Both the position numbers and the translations under genes were made by a program. DNA of 5,165 nucleotides, taken from assembly GCA_034430275.1 (NCBI GenBank), contig DAOUEW010000056.1:1-5165 (forward strand), written 5' to 3'. Origin of the DNA: JAUVXJ01 sp034430275 (GTDB lineage Bacteria; Chloroflexota; Anaerolineae; UBA7937; B3-Chlor). The notes below the pieces were generated by a model. It was given only the letters and a program-made list of their open reading frames with translations. It had not been told where the DNA came from and made no database searches. The first letter of the stretch is position 1. Every line of letters begins with the position of its first letter. This document shows positions 1-4,210 of this stretch, piece after piece.

Positions 1-286
1 CGCCCCAGGGATAGGGGAAGTGTAGATGGGTGATGTCTGTCCTCAACCGGCGCATCCACGAGAAGAGAGCGAAGCTGATGGGGGTTGACGCCACAGTGGC
101 CAGGCGTCCGGCCTTGATCACTCTCACGCCCTCCAGCTCTGAGACCTCGGTCTTGCCGGTAGGGCTGGTGACCAGAACAGTGATCTCGAGTCCACGTCCC
201 GCCGCTCCCTGGGCCAGCAGCCTAATATGGTTCTCCATGCCGCCCACTACAGGGTAGTAGTCCTTATAGACGTGCAATACCCTCAT
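1..286 (-). CDS. Glycosyltransferase, family 4 (GT-B) type, N-terminal part, cut by window edge
   Basis: The reverse strand reads 95 codons from an ATG at 286-284 to the window edge without a stop. The protein opens with a beta strand (MRVLHVYKDYYP) and then VVGGMENHIRLLAQ, the classic N-terminal pattern of GT4-type GT-B glycosyltransferases, where a P-x-x-GG-x-E segment forms the acceptor-side loop and first helix. Next come a GLEITVLVTSP strand, an EGVRVIKAG strand, and near the edge THLHFPYPWG, which resembles the H-x-H-F-P-x-P segment common in this family. Such enzymes transfer sugar from a nucleotide-sugar donor to lipid, glycan or small-molecule acceptors at the cytoplasmic membrane. 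The donor-binding C-terminal domain lies outside the window, so substrate cannot be inferred. A GGGGAG ribosome site sits just ahead of the ATG. The gene begins 24 nt after the final stop of the radical SAM frame on the same strand, so the two may be co-transcribed. Confidence 0.85.
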   Translation of the reverse strand, partial: MRVLHVYKDYYPVVGGMENHIRLLAQGAAGRGLEITVLVTSPTGKTEVSELEGVRVIKAGRLATVASTPISFALFSWMRRLRTDITHLHFPYPWG

Positions 287-310
287 CCGCTCTCCCCTGG
301 ATCCAGCGGT

Positions 311-385
311 CTAGTAGGCCCTGACCGTGATGCCGGTTCTCTCCTGGGCCCGGCTGGCCATCTCCTCCAAGTGTTGCCTGGACAC
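311..385 (-). other. Detached C-terminal tail of the radical SAM gene beyond the in-frame TAG
   Basis: After the TAG at 388-386 the same frame stays open for 24 codons to a second TAG at 313-311. It reads VSRQHLEEMASRA then QERTGITVRAY. This matches what normally follows the IYTxxRPxAExG segment in COG0731-type proteins: a V-S-x-x-x-L-E-E-(I/M)-A helix and a final short strand. With the tail, the protein would be about 253 residues, closer to the usual family length. A single C-to-T change (CAG to TAG) would explain the interruption. No good ribosome site and start codon precede the tail, so independent translation is unlikely. Confidence 0.75.
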
Positions 386-1072
386 CTATCGTACGCCGCT
401 CTCGGCGACGGGCCGCTCCGCTGTGTAGATCTGGACCATCTCCGGGGACAGCCGAGCTACGGCGGCCAGCCAGGCTTCGTGCGCCTCACCCTTGGCGTTC
501 TGCACCGCTCCCTCGATGATCATGGTCTGGATGATCAGACGCGGCATGGCTTCCAGGTCTTCGAGTATCCTCTCCAGGGTGATCGCCGACGACGGGCGGC
601 TCAACCTAGCAAGAGTCTGAGGATCGCCTGCATCCAGCTTCATGATAGGATCGTCCAGTTGCGCCACGGCCTCCCTAACCTCCGGACGGTGCATGCGAGA
701 CGAGTTGGAGAGGATAGCTAGCCTGGTCTGCGGGCACATCCTGCCCCGCAGGTCGAGCATCCTCGACACGATGTCTGGAAAGTCCGGGTGCAGTGTGGGC
801 TCGCCGTTGCCTGAGAAGGTCAAGTAGTCGGGCGGCGATGGCAATCTTCTGAGGCCCTCCTCCACTTTCTGCATCACAGAATCCACGGACGGGAACCCGG
901 CCTGCCCCTCAGGTCCACGTACCGTATGAGCGGTGCCATACTGACAGTACACACAGTCGAACGTGCACGCCTTTCGGCCCGGCGGTAGCAGGTTGATCCC
1001 CAGAGAGCGGCCCAACCTTCGGGAGCTTATGGGCCCATAGATGACGTCTCTCTGGAGCTCCAATACGGACAT
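386..1072 (-). CDS. Radical SAM protein, COG0731-like, ended early by an in-frame TAG
   Basis: This is a 228-residue radical SAM enzyme, read from an ATG at 1072-1070 to a TAG at 388-386. The [4Fe-4S]/SAM-binding motif CxxxCxxC is C36, C40, C43 (CTFDCVYCQYG). It is preceded by GPISSRRLGRSLGINL (13-28), the signature opening of the COG0731 (wyosine-related Fe-S oxidoreductase) family. Downstream are GNGEPT (88-93, the SAM amine-contacting GGEP equivalent), ILSNSS (120-125), KLDAGD (145-150) and VQIYTAERP (213-221). Members are cytosolic and mostly uncharacterised; the true substrate is not known from sequence. The start is fixed by a perfect AGGAGG at 1083-1078, five bases upstream. A longer upstream frame exists to 1273, but its extra 67 residues are low-complexity and lack family similarity. 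The frame continues with family-like sequence after the TAG (see the separate entry), so the gene may be a recent pseudogene, a readthrough gene or a sequencing error. Confidence 0.85.
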   Translation of the reverse strand: MSVLELQRDVIYGPISSRRLGRSLGINLLPPGRKACTFDCVYCQYGTAHTVRGPEGQAGFPSVDSVMQKVEEGLRRLPSPPDYLTFSGNGEPTLHPDFPDIVSRMLDLRGRMCPQTRLAILSNSSRMHRPEVREAVAQLDDPIMKLDAGDPQTLARLSRPSSAITLERILEDLEAMPRLIIQTMIIEGAVQNAKGEAHEAWLAAVARLSPEMVQIYTAERPVAESGVR

Positions 1073-1077
1073 TCTCT

Positions 1078-1083
1078 CCTCCT
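1078..1083 (-). promoter_or_regulatory. Ribosome binding site of the radical SAM gene
   Basis: A perfect AGGAGG on the minus strand lies five bases before the ATG at 1072. It decides the start against the longer upstream reading frame. Confidence 0.85.
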
Positions 1084-1126
1084 GTTGGCTGTCGCTCGGC
1101 TCTGACTCGCGTTGGCTGGAAAGGTG

Positions 1127-1156
1127 TTGGTCATAAGATGATGAATACTGTATAAT
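1127..1156 (+). promoter_or_regulatory. Candidate sigma-70 promoter for the cyclophilin-like gene
   Basis: A perfect -10 hexamer TATAAT is at 1151-1156, with a partial -35 TTGGTC (3 of 6) at 1127-1132 and an 18-base spacer. Transcription would begin near 1163, giving a leader of about 97 nt before the ATG at 1260. The local sequence is distinctly AT-rich in a GC-rich window, which supports a promoter. The weak -35 leaves this as a prediction. Confidence 0.5.
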
Positions 1157-1231
1157 AGTGCGGAACAGAACGGGGGCCTGCTGGACGTGTCGAGTACCAT
1201 CTCCAAACCATCTTCTCTTGCACTCCAGGTC

Positions 1232-1260
1232 ATTATACCACAGACAACGGGGGACAGGAA
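1232..1260 (-). promoter_or_regulatory. Candidate extended -10 promoter for the radical SAM gene
   Basis: On the minus strand a perfect TATAAT occupies 1237-1232 and is preceded by TGG, forming an extended -10 element (TGnTATAAT). A poor -35 (TTCCTG, 1260-1255) is spaced 17 bases away, but extended -10 promoters tolerate this. Transcription would start near 1225, giving a leader of about 150 nt to the ATG at 1072. The element sits in the 5' leader of the divergent plus-strand gene, and its -35 position touches that gene's start codon. Confidence 0.45.
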
Positions 1261-1637
1261 TGCCCCGACGCATTGAGATTCTCGCCGGTCAGGTCACCGT
1301 CACGGCGGAGTTGAACGAGACCCAGACCGCTGAGGCTGTTTGGGACGCGTTGCCCATCGAGGGCGTGGCCAACATTTGGGGGGACGAGATCTACTTCTCG
1401 ACCCCCCTGTCTTTGGAGCAGGAGTCAGGTCAGGACGTCGTGGAGATGGGGGACCTGGGCTACTGGCCACCGGGGAAGGCCTTGTGCATCTTCTTCGGGC
1501 CCACGCCTGCCAGCAAAGGCGACGAAATCCGCCCTGCCAGCGCAGTCACCGTCTTCGGCCGTGTAGTAGGGGACGCTACGGTGCTGAAGGCGGTTTCAGA
1601 CGGTGCACAGGTCAGGGTTCACCGGAGCGAAGGATAG
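1260..1637 (+). CDS. Cyclophilin-like fold protein, TM1367-like (COG2164/DUF369 type)
   Basis: This complete 125-residue protein resembles the small prokaryotic cyclophilin-like family typified by TM1367. Recognisable segments are AELNETQTAEAVWDALPIEG (16-35), NIWGDEIYFSTP (38-49), a DLGYWPPGKALCIFFGPTP stretch (65-83) and VFGRVVGDATVLKAV (98-112), in the family's usual order and at its usual full length. The fold is a closed beta barrel like cyclophilin. Peptidyl-prolyl isomerase activity has not, to my knowledge, been established for this family, so no enzymatic role is assigned. No signal peptide is visible, so it is probably cytosolic. The start is the ATG at 1260, because homology begins directly there and GGGGA lies five bases upstream; an in-frame ATG at 1158 would add 34 non-conserved residues. 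It ends 106 nt before the first atp gene and precedes a separate strong promoter, so it is probably not part of the atp transcript. Confidence 0.85.
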   Translation: MPRRIEILAGQVTVTAELNETQTAEAVWDALPIEGVANIWGDEIYFSTPLSLEQESGQDVVEMGDLGYWPPGKALCIFFGPTPASKGDEIRPASAVTVFGRVVGDATVLKAVSDGAQVRVHRSEG

Positions 1638-1687
1638 CAGCCCTGGTTGCTCGAGGTATGTCACGGACCAGGACGATTGACCGATGC

Positions 1688-1716
1688 TTGACATGGGTTC
1701 CAGGCTCGGCTAGAAT
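1688..1716 (+). promoter_or_regulatory. Strong sigma-70 type promoter of the atp operon
   Basis: A perfect -35 TTGACA (1688-1693) is followed by an optimal 17-base spacer and a -10 TAGAAT (1711-1716, 5 of 6). The predicted transcription start near 1723 lies about 20 nt before the ATG at 1744, or about 50 nt before an alternative TTG at 1774. Strength and position mark this as the main promoter of the ATP synthase genes. Confidence 0.8.
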
Positions 1717-1743
1717 ACCGCGATTCCGGGGCCCTGGGACCAC

Positions 1744-2016
1744 ATGCCCGCAGACAGTGGGCGCGAGGCTCCCTTGAATCAAGGACTGAATGTACGGCTT
1801 CTGAGTCTGGTAGGCCAGGTCGGCGTGATCATGGTCGTCTTCATCCTCGGAGGCCTGGTGGTCGGTCGATGGATAGACGGCAGGTTGAACGCCTCGCCCA
1901 CGTTCACGCTGGCCTTTATGCTTCTCGGGGTAGCCGCTGGAGGTTGGACCATCGCTCGTCTGGTGATGTGGGCTCTCAAGGAGGCCTCGAAGGACTCCAT
2001 GGACCGGAAGGACTGA
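1744..2016 (+). CDS. atpZ: AtpZ/AtpI-family protein, first gene of the ATP synthase operon
   Basis: This is a 90-residue membrane protein with two predicted transmembrane helices, about residues 20-40 and 54-76. They are separated by GRWIDGRLNASPTF, the short polar hairpin typical of AtpZ-type small proteins encoded ahead of atpB. GGLVVG and GVAAGG provide small-residue helix-packing motifs, and the C-terminus is charged. AtpI/AtpZ proteins are associated with c-ring assembly and have been proposed to help Mg2+ uptake; which applies here cannot be told. The start is uncertain. The ATG at 1744 has only a weak purine tract upstream. A TTG at 1774 has GAGG (1765-1768) five bases upstream and would give an 80-residue protein; other genes of this operon also use TTG. 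The gene ends 12 nt before atpB. Confidence 0.8.
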   Translation: MPADSGREAPLNQGLNVRLLSLVGQVGVIMVVFILGGLVVGRWIDGRLNASPTFTLAFMLLGVAAGGWTIARLVMWALKEASKDSMDRKD

Positions 2017-2028
2017 GGGGGGTACTGT

Positions 2029-3012
2029 ATGGACGAACTGATGTCTGACGTCATGGAACCCGTGATGGGTGAAGAGGGGTGCCTGCCCGGATGTCTGACG
2101 GGCAAGGGTTGCCTCATCTACATCGTCATCATCGCCATCGCGACGTTCCTGATCATGAAGTTGCCAGTGGCCATGCCGGAGATCGCGCTGCCAGCAGAAC
2201 CCGTGTTCACGATTCCTGGTGTGGGCTTCGCCGTCACCAACACCCTGTTGGCCACCTGGCTGACCATGCTGCTGCTGATCGTGGGTTCCATCACCGTTAC
2301 TCGGAACCTGAACATGGTGCCCAGCGGCCTTCAGAATCTGGTGGAGTGGGGCCTGGGCGTGCTCTTGAACCTGACGGAGAGTGTGGCCGGTGAGAGAGGA
2401 AGGAAGTTCTTCCCGCTGGTGGCCACAATCTTCATCTTCCTGCTGGTCTCCAACTGGATGGGCATCGTGCCCGGTTTCGCCAGCGTGGGACTGATCCACG
2501 AGGCTCATCACGGGGGGCACGAAGTCCAACAGATCTCCGTGCTCGGATTCAATCTCAACATCCTCCAGGCTGTGGAGGTAGGAGAGCACGATACCGGTTG
2601 GACGGTCTTCTCCTTCCTGCGCTCGGCTGCCACCGACCTCAACACACCGTTGGCCCTGGCTATAATCTCGGTGGTGATGACACAGGTCGTGGGATACCAG
2701 GCGCAGGGCCTGCGCTACTTCAGCAAGTTCATCAGTTTCAAGGACGTCCTGGGCCTGATCGTCGGACCTCTGGAAGCGGTAAGTGAGCTAGCCAAGATCA
2801 TCTCATTCTCCTTCCGACTCTTTGGCAACGTCTTTGCTGGAGAGGTGTTGTTGGCCGTACTGGCCTTCATTGTGCCCTATCTGGTATCCATTCCGTTCTT
2901 CGCGCTGGAGCTCTTTGTCGGGCTGATGCAGGCTTTCGTCTTTGCCATGCTGACCTTGGTCTTTATGGCCATGGCCACGATGGGCCATGGATCGGAAGGT
3001 GAAGAACACTAG
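2029..3012 (+). CDS. atpB: ATP synthase Fo subunit a
   Basis: Subunit a (327 residues) is the membrane stator protein that forms the two proton half-channels against the c-ring. The core motif SFRLFGNVFAGE (261-272) contains the essential arginine, R263 (E. coli R210), and E272 (E. coli E219). LELFVGLMQAFVFAMLT (293-309) is the last helix, with Q301 matching E. coli Q252 and E294 at the H245 position. TDLNTPLALA (202-211) and NWMGIVPGF (142-150) are also typical. Predicted helices lie near 28-46, 68-90, 127-149, 203-223, 242-261, 265-288 and 289-314. Two features are odd: the N-terminus carries three cysteines (C18, C22, C28), and the loop after NWMGIVPGF is histidine-rich (H157, H160, H161, H164). 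A GGGGGG tract six bases before the ATG serves as ribosome site. Confidence 0.97.
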   Translation: MDELMSDVMEPVMGEEGCLPGCLTGKGCLIYIVIIAIATFLIMKLPVAMPEIALPAEPVFTIPGVGFAVTNTLLATWLTMLLLIVGSITVTRNLNMVPSGLQNLVEWGLGVLLNLTESVAGERGRKFFPLVATIFIFLLVSNWMGIVPGFASVGLIHEAHHGGHEVQQISVLGFNLNILQAVEVGEHDTGWTVFSFLRSAATDLNTPLALAIISVVMTQVVGYQAQGLRYFSKFISFKDVLGLIVGPLEAVSELAKIISFSFRLFGNVFAGEVLLAVLAFIVPYLVSIPFFALELFVGLMQAFVFAMLTLVFMAMATMGHGSEGEEH

Positions 3013-3022
3013 CCTCTAGGAA

Positions 3023-3028
3023 AGGAGG
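3023..3028 (+). promoter_or_regulatory. Ribosome binding site of atpE
   Basis: AGGAGG within AAAGGAGGG lies nine bases before a TTG at 3038. No ATG or GTG fits the conserved N-terminus of subunit c, so this site supports TTG initiation. Confidence 0.75.
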
Positions 3029-3037
3029 GCTGTCGAA

Positions 3038-3277
3038 TTGGCCGCTGGTGATCTGATAGAATTCGGTAAGTTGTTGGGCGCGGGACTGGCCATGGGTCTG
3101 GGGGCCATCGGTCCCGGTATCGGCATCGGGCTCCTTGGAGCAGGTGCCATGCAAGCCATCGGGCGTAACCCCGAGGCCACAGGCCAGATTCAGATCAACA
3201 TGATGTTGGGCATAGTATTCGCGGAGGCGGTTGCGATCTACGCCCTGGTTGCTGCCCTGATCATCAAGTTCGTGTAG
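3038..3277 (+). CDS. atpE: ATP synthase Fo subunit c
   Basis: Subunit c (79 residues) is the proteolipid that multimerises into the rotor ring. It is a two-helix hairpin. Helix 1 carries the glycine-rich GPGIGIGLLGAGA (25-37), the polar loop is RNPEA (43-47), and helix 2 contains the ion-carrying carboxylate E63 in GIVFAEAVAIYALV. E63 is followed by AV rather than the S-T pair of Na+-binding rings, and helix 1 has leucine (L32) where those rings have glutamine, so the site looks proton-type. The start is TTG at 3038, supported by a strong AGGAGG and by the normal family length. It lies 25 nt after atpB and is followed by a 71-nt gap to the atpF start that contains a hairpin. Confidence 0.96.
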   Translation: MAAGDLIEFGKLLGAGLAMGLGAIGPGIGIGLLGAGAMQAIGRNPEATGQIQINMMLGIVFAEAVAIYALVAALIIKFV

Positions 3278-3288
3278 GGTGGCTTGTC

Positions 3289-3311
3289 TGGTCACGTATT
3301 TGCTGTGACCA
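3289..3311 (+). repeat. Intercistronic inverted repeat (hairpin) between atpE and atpF
   Basis: TGGTCAC at 3289-3295 is perfectly complementary to GTGACCA at 3305-3311, with a 9-nt intervening loop, or an 8-bp stem if a closing G-U pair is counted. No T-run follows, so it is not an intrinsic terminator. A transcript hairpin directly after the c-subunit gene could stabilise or define the end of an atpE-enriched mRNA segment, since c is needed in many copies; that role is inferred. Confidence 0.5.
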
Positions 3312-3334
3312 CCAAATCCCAGCCGGGGTCTATG

Positions 3335-3342
3335 AAAGGAGG
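3335..3342 (+). promoter_or_regulatory. Ribosome binding site that decides the atpF start
   Basis: AAAGGAGG ends directly against a TTG at 3343, which would leave no spacer. It stands six bases before the in-frame TTG at 3349, an ideal distance. The second TTG is therefore preferred as the start of subunit b. Confidence 0.75.
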
Positions 3343-3348
3343 TTGGAT

Positions 3349-3843
3349 TTGGAGGGACTAGGAATCAACCTAGGATACCTGATCTCCCAGATCATCAACT
3401 TCGTACTCCTACTGGTCATCCTGAGGATGTTCCTGTACAAGCCGATTGTGAACATGCTCGACAAGCGGCGCGAGAAGATCCGAACTGACCTGGAGGAAGC
3501 CGAGAACGCTAGAAGCCAGGCCGAGGCAGCCAGGCAGGAGTATGAGAAGCAACTGGAGGAAGCCAGGGAAGAGCGACGCTCCATCCTCGCTCAGGCCAGG
3601 GAGCAGGCCGACAAGATGAGAGAGGATCTCCTCGACAAGGCGCGAGGGGAAGCTCAGGGACTGGTGGCCAAGACCGAAGAAGAGATGCAGTCTCTTCGAC
3701 GGCAGGCCCTCGCCGGTGCCCAGGATGAGATCGTCGAGCTCGCCATGGCGGCAGCCGGCAAGGTGGTTGGCGAAGCGCTGGACCCGAAGGCGCACCGCCG
3801 TCTGATCCAGGACTTCATCGCCGAGGTAGGTGAGTTGGGATGA
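3349..3843 (+). CDS. atpF: ATP synthase Fo subunit b
   Basis: Subunit b (164 residues from this start) forms the peripheral stalk. A single N-terminal transmembrane helix spans about residues 9-28 (YLISQIINFVLLLVILRMF), followed by the conserved YKPIVNMLDKR and a long charged alpha-helical region (about 35-140) rich in E, A, R and Q, the expected coiled coil. The C-terminus (AHRRLIQDFIAEVGEL) is the usual delta-contacting end, so b is full length. The start is taken as TTG at 3349 because AAAGGAGG lies six bases before it and because the resulting MEGLGINLG opening fits the usual b N-terminus; a start at 3343 would have no spacer. The stop overlaps the atpH start as ATGA, indicating translational coupling. 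Confidence 0.95.
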   Translation: MEGLGINLGYLISQIINFVLLLVILRMFLYKPIVNMLDKRREKIRTDLEEAENARSQAEAARQEYEKQLEEAREERRSILAQAREQADKMREDLLDKARGEAQGLVAKTEEEMQSLRRQALAGAQDEIVELAMAAAGKVVGEALDPKAHRRLIQDFIAEVGELG

Positions 3844-4094
3844 AAGGGGACGCGGAAGTCACGGCCTCAGAGGTCCTGGCCAAAGTCACCAGCGCAGTGC
3901 CCCTGACCAAAGACGAGCAGGCGGCTCTGCGCGAGAAGCTTCAGACCCGATTCAACCAACCGTTAGACCTGCGCTTCGAGGTTGAACCATCACTCCTCGG
4001 GGGCGTCAGGGTCCGTGTTGGCGATGAGGTGATAGACGGGAGCGTGAAGAGCAAGCTCGACGCCCTGGCTCAGTCTCTGGTCCAAAGCCGGTAG
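3840..4094 (+). CDS. atpH: ATP synthase F1 delta subunit, C-terminal domain only
   Basis: This 84-residue protein matches only the C-terminal domain of the delta (OSCP) subunit, whose usual length is about 180 residues. Recognisable features are VTSAVPLTKDEQAALREKL (16-34), EVEPSLLGGVRVRVGDEVID (47-66) and GSVKSKLDAL (67-76). In characterised enzymes this domain contacts the C-terminus of b, while the N-terminal six-helix bundle, absent here, binds the N-terminal helices of alpha. The start is an ATG overlapping the b stop codon (ATGA), with only GGTGAG-like purines upstream, so translation is probably coupled to atpF. No delta N-terminal domain is encoded in b, in this gene or in the following gap. 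The family assignment is sure; whether the short form is functional, genuine, or completed by a gene elsewhere is open. Confidence 0.88.
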   Translation: MKGDAEVTASEVLAKVTSAVPLTKDEQAALREKLQTRFNQPLDLRFEVEPSLLGGVRVRVGDEVIDGSVKSKLDALAQSLVQSR

Positions 4095-4210
4095 CTCCCG
4101 TAGCCAGATAGGGTTGGATAAGTCATTGCTGTTGGGCCGTGGCCTGCCGGCCTCTTCTGACGAGCATCTGTGCAAACAGTCTGATATTACGCGAAACCTA
4201 GGAGGTGGCA
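4095..4210 (+). other. 116-nt gap between atpH and atpA
   Basis: No reading frame is supported here. A weak GGCC-TGCC-GGCC hairpin lies around 4141-4152, and a small CTGT-GCAA-ACAG stem with a GNRA-type loop is near 4169-4180. I see no convincing -35/-10 pair and no T-run terminator. The gap ends in the atpA ribosome site. It is long compared with the 4-nt overlap and short gaps elsewhere in this operon. Confidence 0.5.
4200..4205 (+). promoter_or_regulatory. Ribosome binding site of atpA
   Basis: AGGAGG lies five bases before the ATG at 4211. It is one of the two best-spaced ribosome sites in the window, in line with the need for three alpha subunits per complex. Confidence 0.85.

Noticed and set aside
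1073..1273. N-terminal extension of the radical SAM protein to an ATG at 1273.
   Set aside because: The extra 67 residues do not resemble the family, would run through the candidate promoters, and ignore the ideal AGGAGG and ATG at 1083-1070.
1636..1651. Possible terminator hairpin at the end of the cyclophilin-like gene (AGCAGC-CCTG-GTTGCT).
   Set aside because: The stem is only six pairs including a G-U, it overlaps the stop codon, and no T-run follows. It is not supportable as an intrinsic terminator.
1612..2589. Long minus-strand reading frame of 325 codons opposite atpZ and atpB.
   Set aside because: Its translation is rich in H, Q, D and G with no domain pattern, and it lies antisense to clearly conserved ATP synthase genes. 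It is a GC-driven shadow frame.
3332..3361. A nine-codon mini reading frame (MKGGWIWRD) overlapping the atpF ribosome site.
   Set aside because: The ATG has no ribosome site of its own and is explained by chance in the purine-rich AAAGGAGG context. There is no evidence that it acts as a leader peptide.
4155..4190. Possible internal promoter before atpA (TTCTGA ... GATATT or TATTAC).
   Set aside because: The spacing between the hexamers is about 22 bases and both match the consensus poorly.
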